This document shows, piece after piece, positions 52,731 through 63,248 of a DNA stretch of 64,000 nt. Source of the stretch: Runella slithyformis DSM 19594. Its GTDB lineage: Bacteria > Bacteroidota > Bacteroidia > Cytophagales > Spirosomataceae. The position numbers and the translations under genes were made by a program. The notes beneath the pieces were generated by a model. The model searched no databases. It had not been told where the DNA came from and saw only the letters and a list, made by a program, of their open reading frames with translations. The stretch lies in assembly GCF_000218895.1 (NCBI RefSeq), contig NC_015703.1, positions 1,425,501-1,489,500 on the forward strand, in the 5' to 3' direction. Within the stretch, counting starts at the first letter, position 1, and every line of letters begins with the position of its first letter.

Positions 52731-54239
52731 ATGAAAAAAACAATATCAAAATTCACGTATTTGAGTGCATTGGGAGCATTTGCCCTCAGCTCTTGTACCG
52801 ATTTAGTTGTTCAGGAAAAAGATTCAACCATTGTTAAGACAACTGGCGGTTCTACCACTACCGGTAATCCAACAGAATTACTTAATGCACTTTACAATGA
52901 TTTGGGCGTATTCAATGACCAGGCAAATTTATATTCTCTTGGCCAGCATACGTCAGCCGAAATGATTCCTCCCACTCGTGGGGTAGACTGGGGTGACAAT
53001 GGCGTTTGGCGTACACTCCACTCACACACTTGGGATGCTACACACGCACAGGTCTTAAACACTTGGAATACTATGAATGGCCGTGCTTTTCAGTGTGAGC
53101 AACTTTTAGCATCTAATCCGAGTCCGGTACAAGCAGCTGAAGCGAAAGCAATCCGCGCCATGTATATGTACCATGTAATGGACTTCTTTGGTCAAGTACC
53201 ACGCCGTACCGTTGATCAAGGTGTGGATGCATTGCCTACTGTGCTTACGCGCTCAGAAGCCTTTGATTTTATCGTAAAGGATCTGACAGAAGCCCTTCCT
53301 AACTTGCCTAGGTTGGGGCCTGCAGCTATCAACGCACGTGCTTCTAAGGCGATGGCCAACGCGCTATTGGCACGTTTGCATTTGAACAAAGCAGTCTATA
53401 AATCAGCCAAGCCCGAAGGACCATATACGTTCGATAAAGCAGATATGGACAAAGTGGTACAGTATTGCGATGCAGTAAAAGCGGATGGTTTCGATTTAGA
53501 CCCCGATTTCTTCAATCCTTTCACTGCCAACGTATCAAAAGATAAAATCTTTACTGACTTGCAAGGCTCGCCTCGTAACCGTTGGATGATGACTATGCAC
53601 TATGACCAAGGTGGTTTTGATGCTGAAAAAGATGGCCCATGGAATGGATTTGCTACTTTGGCGGAGTTTTATGATAAGTTTGAAGCCAATGATGCGCGTC
53701 GTTTCCGTGAAGTAGGCTTCCAAAAAGGCTACGGTGGTGTGCACAAAGGCTTCCTGATTGGTCAGCAGTTCAGAGAGGATAAAACACCAATTGTGGATTC
53801 ACGTTCTAAAAAGCCTTTGATCTTCACTCGTGACGTACCTTTGGCCGGTGCTTCTACTGAAAAAGGTATCCGTGTCATCAAGTACCACCCGGCAGATTTT
53901 GGTAAGTATTTGATTTTCCGTTATGCTGATGTGCATTTAATGAAAACAGAAGCCTTGTATCGTGCCGGTAATACAGCCGAGGCATTGAAGCTGTTGAACG
54001 AACTCAGAACACTTCGCAAAGCTACTACTGCAACGTCTATTAATGATGATGTGATGTTGAGAGAAAGAGGACTTGAGTTATACTGGGAAGGAATTGCACG
54101 TACTGATGAAATTCGTTTCGGTAAGTTCAACCGCAAATACCAAGATGTAACAAATATAGAGCCTTACACCGTATTGTTCCCAATACCTGCTTTGGCCATT
54201 GCCTCAAACACCAACTTGAAGCAAAATCCAGGCTACTAA
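52731..54239 (+). CDS. SusD/RagB-family outer-membrane lipoprotein
   Basis: A 502-residue protein with lipobox ALSSC. RagB/SusD motifs are visible: AEAKAIRAMYMYHVMDFFGQ, VPRRTVDQ, then FRYADVHLMKTEALYRAGNT and LNELRTLRKA, plus the C-terminal LFPIPALAIASNTNLKQNPG. It is the surface-exposed partner of the SusC upstream. A strong terminator follows. Confidence 0.95.
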   Translation: MKKTISKFTYLSALGAFALSSCTDLVVQEKDSTIVKTTGGSTTTGNPTELLNALYNDLGVFNDQANLYSLGQHTSAEMIPPTRGVDWGDNGVWRTLHSHTWDATHAQVLNTWNTMNGRAFQCEQLLASNPSPVQAAEAKAIRAMYMYHVMDFFGQVPRRTVDQGVDALPTVLTRSEAFDFIVKDLTEALPNLPRLGPAAINARASKAMANALLARLHLNKAVYKSAKPEGPYTFDKADMDKVVQYCDAVKADGFDLDPDFFNPFTANVSKDKIFTDLQGSPRNRWMMTMHYDQGGFDAEKDGPWNGFATLAEFYDKFEANDARRFREVGFQKGYGGVHKGFLIGQQFREDKTPIVDSRSKKPLIFTRDVPLAGASTEKGIRVIKYHPADFGKYLIFRYADVHLMKTEALYRAGNTAEALKLLNELRTLRKATTATSINDDVMLRERGLELYWEGIARTDEIRFGKFNRKYQDVTNIEPYTVLFPIPALAIASNTNLKQNPGY

Positions 54240-54259
54240 AAATCGCTCTTAATTATTTT

Positions 54260-54298
54260 GACAATGCTCGAACAGTTCGTTTCGAGCATTGTCTTTTT
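54260..54298 (+). terminator. Rho-independent terminator after susD
   Basis: A 13-bp perfect stem (54260-54272 with 54281-54293), eight-base loop, followed by TTTTT. Genes downstream may be transcribed by read-through or from a new promoter. Confidence 0.88.
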
Positions 54299-54327
54299 AT
54301 ATACTGTTTGATTAAACATTTATACTA

Positions 54328-54921
54328 ATGAAAAAAAAAGTTATATACTGGTTTTTAATCACACTTTTATTTAACAGCTCCTGCCATAAAAATGAGAAAC
54401 TTGATCTTGTTGCCTTATCCAATCAGGCAACGCTTTTAAAGGATGGTGACGCTACTGTGCAAATATTCATAAATCACCGGGATTTTTTCGTACCCGGCTT
54501 ACCTTTTAATACGCAGGTGAGGGTATTACCTCAGTCATTTAAGGTAAGTTTGATGGATAGTGCCAAAAGCAACATAGAAATTGAATTAATCAAAAATAAT
54601 TGGAATAAAACTACTCCAATATCATTTACACTCACCAACACAACTCTTGGCAACCCCATGGTTGATCAGGTCATCTTCATGGCCGGAAAACTCATCAATG
54701 AAGCTTCCCAAATAGGCGAGGGATACATCTTGGCAGAAGGAAAAATAGAAATCAAAGAACTGACGAAGGCGCGCATCCTTATTGAGTTGGAAGGTAATCT
54801 GACTAAACCCGGCACTGCAACCATTCCTGAAAATTATGTACCCATTCAGGGAGCTATAATTATAAAAAGACCTAAATTCACTCCTGACAGTTCAAAAGAT
54901 TTAATACTATCCCTGAAATAA
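54328..54921 (+). CDS. Small lipoprotein of unknown function
   Basis: A 197-residue protein with lipobox FNSSC. The mature part is beta-rich, with strands such as ATVQIFINHRDFFVP, QVRVLPQSFKVSLM and AKIEIKEL-like segments (EGKIEIKELTKARILIELEG). It lies 88 bases after susD, just past the terminator. It could be a ligand-binding lipoprotein of the SusC/SusD system; no family was recognised. Confidence 0.68.
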   Translation: MKKKVIYWFLITLLFNSSCHKNEKLDLVALSNQATLLKDGDATVQIFINHRDFFVPGLPFNTQVRVLPQSFKVSLMDSAKSNIEIELIKNNWNKTTPISFTLTNTTLGNPMVDQVIFMAGKLINEASQIGEGYILAEGKIEIKELTKARILIELEGNLTKPGTATIPENYVPIQGAIIIKRPKFTPDSSKDLILSLK

Positions 54922-55019
54922 CCGCCCTCCTAAAGTCGGTTGCTTCACAAGAGCAGGCATTGACTTTGTTGCACTGTGGAAGTGCAAAAAAAACAAGGCA
55001 TAAACTATTCCTACTTTTT

Positions 55020-58000
55020 ATGAAAGACTTTGTGTTTACTACCGTTTCGGGGCTCTTGCTGTTGTTTATGGGGGCCTGCCAAACAAACAACCACGAAGCA
55101 AAATTCAGGTTGCACAACGGTGAAAAAACAGGTTTAACATTCAGAAATACCATTAAGCCGAGCCCCAATCTCAATATCTTCAACTACATGTATTTTTATA
55201 ACGGTGGAGGAACCGGGGCCGCTGACTTTAATAAGGATGGATTTGTAGATTTGGTCTTTACCGCTAATCAATCCGACAACAAACTGTATCTCAATAAAGG
55301 AAACAATAAAAAAATGCAGTTTGAAGATATCACTGAAAAAGCAGGTTTTAAAGCCCCCGCCGGCTGGTCTACCGGAGTTTCGATTGCCGACATCAACCAA
55401 GATGGCTTGTTAGACATTTACATAAGCCGTGTGGGTGATTTTATGGCCTTAAAGGGGCACAATCTTCTCTTCGAATGTCAGAACATAGACCCCGAAGGCA
55501 TTCCGCATTTTGTCGAAAAATCAAAGGAGTATGGATTAGATTTAGTGGGTTTTGGTACACAGGCTGCTTTTTTTGATGCCGATGCCGACGGTGATCTTGA
55601 CCTTTTCCAACTCAATCATTCAGTACATCAAAATGGCACATTTGGTAAAAGAGACTTGTTTCTGAACACTTTTCACCCACTTTCCGGCGACCGTTTCTTT
55701 GAGAATCAAAACGGAAAATATGTTGAAACAACCCAAAAAACAGGCATCAACTCATCAGCGCTTGGCTATGGTTTAGGACTTGCATTGGGCGATATCAATT
55801 TGGATGGCTACCCTGATGTATACGTTGGAAATGATTTTCACGAAAACGACTATTTATATATCAATCAAAAAAACGGAACCTTTCGTGATGAAATAAACGA
55901 GCGGATTCGCCATACCAGTCGCTTCACAATGGGCGTAGATATTGCCGATCTCAACAATGATGTCTTTCCCGAAATTTTGACCCTCGACATGTTGCCCTAC
56001 GACCCCCAAATCTTGAAACGATCGGAAGGAGAAGATGCCTATTATAATTTTAAATTTAAGCTTGGTCAAGGGTACAATGTTCAATTCGCCCGCAATAATC
56101 TGCAACTCAACAATAGAGAAGGTATCTTTTCGGAAATAGGAATGGCCGCAGGAGTTCATGCAACTGACTGGTCGTGGTCGGCTTTGATGTTTGATTTTGA
56201 AAACGACGGACGCAAAGATATTTTTATCTCCAACGGAATCAACAAACGGATGAACGATATGGATTACATCAATTTTGTTTCAACCGACGAAATCCAGCAA
56301 CAAATCAGCGAAAAACGTTTTGATGAATCCAATGCTGCTTTAACTGACTTGTTGCCCGAAGTAAAAATCCCGAATCGCTTCTTTAAAAACACCCCCGACC
56401 TGCTTTTTGAAGATCAGGCTGAATTCATTGACAACAATGCGGATTCATACTCAAATGGTGCCGTGTATGCTGATTTGGACAACGACGGCGATCTGGACAT
56501 TGTAACCAACAATATCAATGAGTCTGTTTTTGTCTATGAAAATCTTTCCCAACAAACCCCCGATCCGGAAAACAAAAGTTTGAAAATCACCCTTAAAGGC
56601 AAGCAGGGTAATGTAAATGCAATTGGTGCCAAATGCCTGGTTTACAGCAATGGTGAAGTGCATTATCAGGAGAAATTTCCGGTGAGGGGATTTCAGAGCA
56701 GTGCAGAGATTCCCTTATTGATTGGTCTTGGGAAGGTAGAAAAAGTAGACTCGGTCGTAGTGATCTGGCCCACGAATGACTACGAAATCCTGAAAAATGT
56801 TGATTTACAGAAAACGCTTTCGGTGAATTACAAACCCAATTTGCCTAATTATGATTACCGAAGTTGGCATTTACAAAAAGGGCGTTTTAAGGACCAAGCC
56901 GCTTCGCTTGGACTGGATATTTTACACCGGGAAAACCCATTCAATGAGTTTGACCGCGAGGCACTGATTCCCAATATGATGTCTACTGAAGGTCCTGCTT
57001 TGGCCGTTGGTGATTTTAATGGCGACGGATTGGACGATGTCTTCCTGGGGGCTTCGCGAGGAATAGCCTCTCAAGTTTATATTCAGAAATTAAACAGGAA
57101 ATTTGTACCACTAGCCCAATCTGCGCTCATTAAAGACTCTGATTTTGAAGATGTTGATGCTGTTTGGGCAGATGTAAACAACGACAAATACATGGATTTG
57201 ATCGTTGGGTCGGGGGGAAATGAGTACTTTGGAAAATCGGAATATCTCCAAACCCGTTTGTACCTCAATGACGGCAAAGGACAATTGCAGAAAGATACGT
57301 TGGCATTCAAAGGTTTTTTTATCAACGCGCAGGCAGTGCGGGTTGCCGATGTTAATCAAGATGGTTTTGCAGATGTATTCATCGGTGCTCGATCAGTTCC
57401 TTTCGCCTACGGCAAAACGCCGGATTCATATTTATTTATCAATGATGGCAAAGGGCACTTCAGCGACCAAACAGAACTGTTTGCCCCCGATCTTAAAAAA
57501 GGAGGACTGGTAAAAGATGCGCAGTGGGTAGATTTGGATGCCGACAAAGACATTGATTTAGTCGTTGCTTATGAATGGGGAAAGGTAGTTTTATTTGAAA
57601 ATACCTACATGAAATTTACCCAAAAGCCATTAACTGATAAAAATGGTTGGTGGAACTTTATTAAACCCATAGATATTGATCAAGATGGTGATTTGGATTT
57701 AATTTGCGGTAATGTCGGCCTAAACAGCCGTCTGCACGCTTCTGATAAAGAGCCCGTACGAATGTATGTCAACGACTACGACGAAAATGGCCGTCCTGAC
57801 CAAATCATCACCTATTATCTGTTGGGAAAAGAAACCATTTTTGCGGACAAACGCGAAGTGGAAAGACAAATACCGTATATCAAAAAACAATTCCTTCAGT
57901 CCCGCGATTTTGCAAAAGCTTCCCTGAGAGAAATTTTGGGCAATAAAAAAGTAGACGAAGCACTGGTACTGGAAGCCAATTATTTTGAAAATGCCTGGCT

Positions 58001-58343
58001 GGAAAATAAAGGAAAAGATGGATTTGCGCTGAGAAACCCGGGAAGTAATGCACAATATACTTCCTATTATGTTGCCGAAGCAATACTCAACCCGTTGACA
58101 AGAAAAACTGATGTCATGCTGCTCGGCAATTTCTTTGATTGTAATATCCAAATGGGACTCTACGATGCTGATAATGGAAGCGTGTTTTCACTCAACAACA
58201 AAGGTCAATTCCTTCCAGAGCCTTTGTTGGATACTCGACTTGAGGGTCAAGTTCGGCGCATCAGAAAAATAAAGGTCGGGAAATCATTCTTTTATCTTGT
58301 AGCGCGCAACAATGAAAAGTTGATGGCGTTGGGTTCCAACTAG
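55020..58343 (+). CDS. CRTAC1-type VCBS/FG-GAP lipoprotein with ASPIC/UnbV domain
   Basis: The start at ATG 55020 gives a lipoprotein signal (SGLLLLFMGAC); the longer reading from 54960 is unlikely. The 1107-residue protein has many FG-GAP/VCBS blades with calcium-binding DxNxDGxxD loops (DFNKDGFVDLVF, DINQDGLLDIYI, DADADGDLDLF). An ASPIC/UnbV segment (NAIGAKCLVYSNGEVHYQEK, then PVRGFQSSAEI, VVVIWP) separates two propeller halves. Such proteins accompany SusC/SusD systems; their role is probably surface binding, not established. Confidence 0.88.
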   Translation: MKDFVFTTVSGLLLLFMGACQTNNHEAKFRLHNGEKTGLTFRNTIKPSPNLNIFNYMYFYNGGGTGAADFNKDGFVDLVFTANQSDNKLYLNKGNNKKMQFEDITEKAGFKAPAGWSTGVSIADINQDGLLDIYISRVGDFMALKGHNLLFECQNIDPEGIPHFVEKSKEYGLDLVGFGTQAAFFDADADGDLDLFQLNHSVHQNGTFGKRDLFLNTFHPLSGDRFFENQNGKYVETTQKTGINSSALGYGLGLALGDINLDGYPDVYVGNDFHENDYLYINQKNGTFRDEINERIRHTSRFTMGVDIADLNNDVFPEILTLDMLPYDPQILKRSEGEDAYYNFKFKLGQGYNVQFARNNLQLNNREGIFSEIGMAAGVHATDWSWSALMFDFENDGRKDIFISNGINKRMNDMDYINFVSTDEIQQQISEKRFDESNAALTDLLPEVKIPNRFFKNTPDLLFEDQAEFIDNNADSYSNGAVYADLDNDGDLDIVTNNINESVFVYENLSQQTPDPENKSLKITLKGKQGNVNAIGAKCLVYSNGEVHYQEKFPVRGFQSSAEIPLLIGLGKVEKVDSVVVIWPTNDYEILKNVDLQKTLSVNYKPNLPNYDYRSWHLQKGRFKDQAASLGLDILHRENPFNEFDREALIPNMMSTEGPALAVGDFNGDGLDDVFLGASRGIASQVYIQKLNRKFVPLAQSALIKDSDFEDVDAVWADVNNDKYMDLIVGSGGNEYFGKSEYLQTRLYLNDGKGQLQKDTLAFKGFFINAQAVRVADVNQDGFADVFIGARSVPFAYGKTPDSYLFINDGKGHFSDQTELFAPDLKKGGLVKDAQWVDLDADKDIDLVVAYEWGKVVLFENTYMKFTQKPLTDKNGWWNFIKPIDIDQDGDLDLICGNVGLNSRLHASDKEPVRMYVNDYDENGRPDQIITYYLLGKETIFADKREVERQIPYIKKQFLQSRDFAKASLREILGNKKVDEALVLEANYFENAWLENKGKDGFALRNPGSNAQYTSYYVAEAILNPLTRKTDVMLLGNFFDCNIQMGLYDADNGSVFSLNNKGQFLPEPLLDTRLEGQVRRIRKIKVGKSFFYLVARNNEKLMALGSN

Positions 58344-58390
58344 TTTTTCAGTTTTCTCAACCTCTAAAGGAATAAAGATTCAACGGTAGT

Positions 58391-58434
58391 TTATCCCGGA
58401 AAAGCCCGTAATGACACGGCCAACTCCGGGATAA
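58391..58434. terminator. Inverted repeat between converging CRTAC1 genes
   Basis: A 10-bp perfect stem, TTATCCCGGA (58391-58400) with TCCGGGATAA (58425-58434), lies between the two converging stops. A smaller pairing is possible in the loop. It probably terminates both transcripts, though no long T run is present. Confidence 0.6.
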
Positions 58435-58452
58435 GTTATAGCTGAACCAATG

Positions 58453-61400
58453 CTATCTGTTCAATCCCATCACTTGAACTTTGTCTTTGTTTTTAGCTAA
58501 AATAAACAATTCTTTCCCCTTTATAGTGCGTACTTTATGCATGTTACGTACCTGTCCTTTGACCGAAAAGCCGGATTGAGACGCTTTTACGACTTCAAAC
58601 TCAGGTTTCCCGTTTGTATTATTTCCCAACCCTCTCAATATCAGGCCATCGTTTCCATCATAGCGCCCAATTTCCGGCAAGACATCAAAGAAGTTTCCCG
58701 TCAATAAAATATCCGGCTTTTTATCTTTGTCATAATCAGTTACAACAATGCCGAAAATAGGCGAAAATTGGGCCGCTAAAGGGAGAGCCTGCAGCGTAAA
58801 TTCTCCCTTGCCGTTATTAATCAGTAAAGAGCTGTTGGCTTGATACACAGTTCTTTTTTGTACTCCTTCCATTTGTTCATTTGTAAAAACAGCCTCAATG
58901 GATTTCCCGCCGTAGTCTTCATGGCGAATAAAGCGTTTTTTTATAACGGGCAGTACTTTTTGCAGGTCAGGCTTTAATACCATCGGGTAGGTTTTGCCAT
59001 CCGGATTGTAGCAGGTGATAATTTGCTCAACACTTCCATTGCGGTCAAAATCATTAATATACAACTCAGCGGGCTCTTTCTCAGAACATTTCAACTTTGA
59101 GTTTCGACCTAAATTCCCAACAATAAAATCAACATCTCCATCTCCATCAACATCGGCCGGCTCAAGGGCATTCCACCAACCGTTGGAGTACTCAATGGGC
59201 TTATTAAGTGCCTGTGGGAACTTCCCTTTTTGGTTTTGCAGAATGACAATGGGCATCCAGTCCCCAACGGCAATGAGTTCCGGGTACCCATCTTTGTTTA
59301 AATCTTCAAAGCACGCATCAGTGACCATTCCCAATCCATTGTCGGGCATGATTTCTTTGGTTACGTCTTTGAAATTCCCTTTCCCGTCATTTTGCAACAA
59401 ATAACTTCGCGGGTCCAGACCGTATTGCCCGGAAATCATCCTTGTACCGACAAACAAGTCCATGTCACCATCACGGTCGTAGTCGGCAGCGTCTACACAG
59501 GAGCCATTTTCAGAAATAGTGGGCAATCCTCGGCTGAGAGTAAAATTACCCTTGCTGTCGTTCAGGTAGAGCATATCTGCCAAAACGGCTTCGCCGGTCA
59601 TGAATTCATTGCCACCCGTGACTACATATAAATCCAAATCCTTGTCGCCATCGGCATCAAAAAAAGCGGCGGCGGTTTCATCGGCAACGGCAGGTGAGCC
59701 AAAGCTCAATTTTGATATTTCTGTAAATGTTCCGTTGGCCTGTTGTGCAAACAATGCCCGTCTTTTTCCGGCACCTCCACCAATATACACATCATCCAAC
59801 CCGTCTCCGTTGATATCAGCAACGGCAAGGGCCGGCCCTTGGGTAGAATACATTTGCTTGAGCAATCCATCACGGTTATAATCTACAAAGTCGTTTTCTT
59901 CGTGTAGAAAATCAAGCTTTACGTTAGCCGTTATTTGCTCAAAAGGATAATCATTTTTTGTATTTAACGGTATCTTCCACTGTTTTTTGGCGGTAACATA
60001 ATCCAATTTCAGTTCCGTATCGGCCTTGATATTAGTAAAAGACTGCATTTTATCATCCGGCCAAATCACGGTTACGGAATCAATTTGCGGGTTATTTCCC
60101 AAGCCAAAGACCAGATTCAAGTCACTCGACGACTGAAACCCTCGGTTGGGCATTTGTTGTAAATATTGCATTTTCCCCTTTTGGTAGAGATATACCTTAG
60201 CCCCGATTCCATCAGGGTTGGCTTGCGTTCCTTTGAGTTTTACGCGCAAAAAATGAGTATGCAGATTTTCGACAGAATGATTTCGAAAAACGCCCAAACC
60301 GGCATTGTTGTTATTAACAACTAAATCCAAATCTCCATCATTGTCCAGGTCGCCGTAGGCAGAGCCATTAGAAAAGCTTGCTTCTCCCAGCCCCCATTTG
60401 GCAGCGTTATCTTCAAAATGAAGATTTCCTTTGTTATGAAACGCAAAGTTAGGTATCGGCGTGGATGAAATCATATCCACAAATTTGCGGTAGTTAAACT
60501 GCAGTTGCCCTTCTATCAATGCTTGGATGTTGTTACGGTCCGACAAAAAGGCCACGTAATCTTGATCGGTCAGGTTACGAACAATACCGTTGGCCACGAA
60601 CAAATCTTTTTGCCCGTCATTATCCATATCAAAAATCAATGCCCCCCAGCTCCAATCGGTAGCATGTAAGCCTGCCAATTGCCCTACTTCAGCAAAAGTA
60701 GGGGTTTGGGGAGGGAGCACAGTTGCCTTTTGAGGGATGGTTTCCACTTTCGTTCCCTGATTGAGATGGAGCATATTGCGCATATATTGATGCCAATAGT
60801 CTTGTTTTTCTTTGAATGCGTTCAATTCATAGCTTTCAAAAACCGAGTTCATTTTCAGGCGTTTATCGTCTTGGGGAAGCATATCGGTCACAAAGATATC
60901 GAGCAGGCCATCGTTGTTTATATCGGCAATATCTGCCCCCATTGACGACAGGCTGATGTGTTCCATACTTTCCTCAAGCGACTCCTTGAACGTACCGTCT
61001 CGTTGGTTAATGTAGAGATAATCTCGCTCATAAAAGTCGTTAGAGATATAGACATCCAGCCAATTATCGTTGTTGACATCCCCGATGGTAATCCCCAATC
61101 CAAAAGCAATCAAACTGCCATAAATTCCCGCTTCATCGCTGACGTCCGTAAAATGAGGCGTGTGTCCGTTGGATTTTTGTTTGCTTATCAGTTCATTTCT
61201 GAATAGCTTATGCCCTCCCAGTGAATCGCGAACAGAACGCAGATTTTTATATTGTAGCTTATTCACAGGCTGAAAGCTATTGTTGAGCAGATACATATCT
61301 AAATCACCGTCTCGGTCATAGTCAAAAAAGGCAGCATGGGTCGAATAGCCTCCATCAACCAGGCCGTACTCGGTGGCTTTGTCGACAAACGTAGGGACAC

Positions 61401-61890
61401 CATTTTTGCCAATTCCCAGATTGATAAACAGCTCATTGCCGCGCAGGTCGCCTTTGATATTGCCCGCATTACAAACATAGATATCCATAAGCCCATCACC
61501 ATTTACGTCGGCAAATGTGGCACCGGTGCTCCATGCTTTTGTACCTCCTACTCCGGCAGGCAAGGTAACATCATCAAACTCCCAGAGGTCTGTTTTATTT
61601 TTACCTTTGTTGAGAAACAATTGGTTTTTCCCAAAATTGGATGTCACAAAAATATCGGCCCAACCGTCATTGTTTACATCGCCGATCGCTACACCGCCGC
61701 CGTTATAAAAATTGCGATAGTTAAATACGTTAAGTTCTTTTTTATCTTCGATACGGTTGGCGAAATTGATCCCTGTTTTTGAAGCAGGCAATGCTTCAAA
61801 AAGATTTTCATCAGCCGAATCTTGGCAACTTTGCCACAAAACAGAAGCACAAACGAGTGCCAAAAAATGAAGTTTGGGTATTTTTTTCAT
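58453..61890 (-). CDS. CRTAC1-type VCBS/FG-GAP lipoprotein, second copy
   Basis: The start at ATG 61890 gives a lipoprotein signal (MKKIPKLHFLALVCASVLWQ, Cys after S). The 1145-residue protein has the same order as the gene at 55020: FG-GAP blades (DVNNDGWADIFV, DVNGDGLMDIYV, DYDRDGDLDMYL), an ASPIC/UnbV block (PDGIGAKVYLYQKGKM, then NRGFQSSSDLNLVFGLG, VTVIWPDD) and a second propeller ending GKELFILAKNKDKVQVMG. The two end-to-end copies share architecture and end motifs, so they are probably paralogues from an inverted duplication, now diverged. Confidence 0.88.
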   Translation of the reverse strand: MKKIPKLHFLALVCASVLWQSCQDSADENLFEALPASKTGINFANRIEDKKELNVFNYRNFYNGGGVAIGDVNNDGWADIFVTSNFGKNQLFLNKGKNKTDLWEFDDVTLPAGVGGTKAWSTGATFADVNGDGLMDIYVCNAGNIKGDLRGNELFINLGIGKNGVPTFVDKATEYGLVDGGYSTHAAFFDYDRDGDLDMYLLNNSFQPVNKLQYKNLRSVRDSLGGHKLFRNELISKQKSNGHTPHFTDVSDEAGIYGSLIAFGLGITIGDVNNDNWLDVYISNDFYERDYLYINQRDGTFKESLEESMEHISLSSMGADIADINNDGLLDIFVTDMLPQDDKRLKMNSVFESYELNAFKEKQDYWHQYMRNMLHLNQGTKVETIPQKATVLPPQTPTFAEVGQLAGLHATDWSWGALIFDMDNDGQKDLFVANGIVRNLTDQDYVAFLSDRNNIQALIEGQLQFNYRKFVDMISSTPIPNFAFHNKGNLHFEDNAAKWGLGEASFSNGSAYGDLDNDGDLDLVVNNNNAGLGVFRNHSVENLHTHFLRVKLKGTQANPDGIGAKVYLYQKGKMQYLQQMPNRGFQSSSDLNLVFGLGNNPQIDSVTVIWPDDKMQSFTNIKADTELKLDYVTAKKQWKIPLNTKNDYPFEQITANVKLDFLHEENDFVDYNRDGLLKQMYSTQGPALAVADINGDGLDDVYIGGGAGKRRALFAQQANGTFTEISKLSFGSPAVADETAAAFFDADGDKDLDLYVVTGGNEFMTGEAVLADMLYLNDSKGNFTLSRGLPTISENGSCVDAADYDRDGDMDLFVGTRMISGQYGLDPRSYLLQNDGKGNFKDVTKEIMPDNGLGMVTDACFEDLNKDGYPELIAVGDWMPIVILQNQKGKFPQALNKPIEYSNGWWNALEPADVDGDGDVDFIVGNLGRNSKLKCSEKEPAELYINDFDRNGSVEQIITCYNPDGKTYPMVLKPDLQKVLPVIKKRFIRHEDYGGKSIEAVFTNEQMEGVQKRTVYQANSSLLINNGKGEFTLQALPLAAQFSPIFGIVVTDYDKDKKPDILLTGNFFDVLPEIGRYDGNDGLILRGLGNNTNGKPEFEVVKASQSGFSVKGQVRNMHKVRTIKGKELFILAKNKDKVQVMGLNR

Positions 61891-62023
61891 CATAGACGTT
61901 TTACTCATTCGCAAAAATACGAAACATTTAATCAGTACTTTTACATTAACCAAATCAATGCCCGATCGTTTACCCGGAAATCCTTATACTTGTAATGAAA
62001 TTAACCTATGAATGCAAGTACCT

Positions 62024-63220
62024 ATGCGTTTCAACTTGAAATTATCAGGCATACTGTTGCCCATTGCAGTGTTTATCTGGGGGTGTGTAGATTTATACAA
62101 AGTTGACATACAGACCGCTAAATCTTATTTGATTGTAGAGGGAAGTATCACTGATTTGCCTGAGCGGCAATTCATTTCTCTCTTTCGAACCAAGGCAAAT
62201 ACGATTTTTAAAAGTTCAGATTTTACCTCTACCATCGTTGCTCAAAAAAACAGCTATGACCCCGTCAAAGCGGCTAAAGTGAAGATCGTTGAGAATGGCA
62301 CTATTTCCTATTCCCTTACTGAAGAAACTCCCGGTTTTTATGTAATGCCTTTCACTTTTTTAGGAAAAGCAGGAAACACCTATCAATTATTTATTGAGAC
62401 GCCCGAGGGGCAAAAATACCGTTCAGCCATTGAGACCATGGCTAAAGTGCCACCTATTGAGCGGATTTACGAAAAGTTTAATGCCAAAGGTATTCTTGAC
62501 CGCAGTACCAGTATCGGCAACATTGCAACCAATGACTTTTATGTAGACTTTTCCGACCCCGTCAATGAGCGCAACTTTTACCGGTGGTCATCCATCACTT
62601 ACGAAAGTCAAAAAATAAGCGCTACCTGTCGTGGCGGACTTTACTATAAAGATGCAGGCTCGTTGGCAGAGTGCCGGACCGACAATAGGCTATCGGTCAA
62701 TAACCTTTTCGATTACGAAGCGGAGACGCTGTGCTGGGATATATTTTACGGCAATACACTGAATATTTTTTCGGATGTATATACCAACGGTAAAACCCAA
62801 AAAGACAAATTGGTTGCTCAAATCCCTCTTTATCAGTCCAATCCGTGTTTGGTTGTTATTCGGCAGTCAAGCCTTTCTCCCAATGCCTACCGCTACCTGA
62901 AACTGGTGCAGGACCAGTCATTAAACACAGGTACTTTGGCCGATACCCCCCCCGCACCGATCAAGGGGAATGTTGTCAATGAAGATGATAAAGCCGAATT
63001 GGTATTGGGGTATTTTATGGCCGGTATGGTGAATGAAAACCGCTATTGGCTTGATCGAAAAAATACATCCGGCGGACAGCCCGACGGCCTTTTTTTTATT
63101 AAAAACGGCCGTGAACCAAACTTAGAGCCCCCGTTTCTGTACCGGCTCAGTGTTCCTAAAGCGATTTGCGTGAATAGCGAAAATCGTACCTCAAATTCAC
63201 CTTCAGGATGGCGTTTTTAA
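62024..63220 (+). CDS. DUF4249-family lipoprotein
   Basis: The start at ATG 62024 (MRFNLKLSGILLPIAVFIWG, Cys follows) gives a lipoprotein signal; ATG 62012 is four codons earlier. The 398-residue protein opens the mature region with VDIQTAKSYLIVEGSITDLP, the DUF4249 pattern. DUF4249 proteins are outer-membrane lipoproteins almost always paired with a TonB receptor, as here. They are thought to work as SusD-like partners, but function is not established. Confidence 0.88.
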   Translation: MRFNLKLSGILLPIAVFIWGCVDLYKVDIQTAKSYLIVEGSITDLPERQFISLFRTKANTIFKSSDFTSTIVAQKNSYDPVKAAKVKIVENGTISYSLTEETPGFYVMPFTFLGKAGNTYQLFIETPEGQKYRSAIETMAKVPPIERIYEKFNAKGILDRSTSIGNIATNDFYVDFSDPVNERNFYRWSSITYESQKISATCRGGLYYKDAGSLAECRTDNRLSVNNLFDYEAETLCWDIFYGNTLNIFSDVYTNGKTQKDKLVAQIPLYQSNPCLVVIRQSSLSPNAYRYLKLVQDQSLNTGTLADTPPAPIKGNVVNEDDKAELVLGYFMAGMVNENRYWLDRKNTSGGQPDGLFFIKNGREPNLEPPFLYRLSVPKAICVNSENRTSNSPSGWRF

Positions 63221-63248
63221 CGATAACCCTGCTTTTTGCTCATGCATT

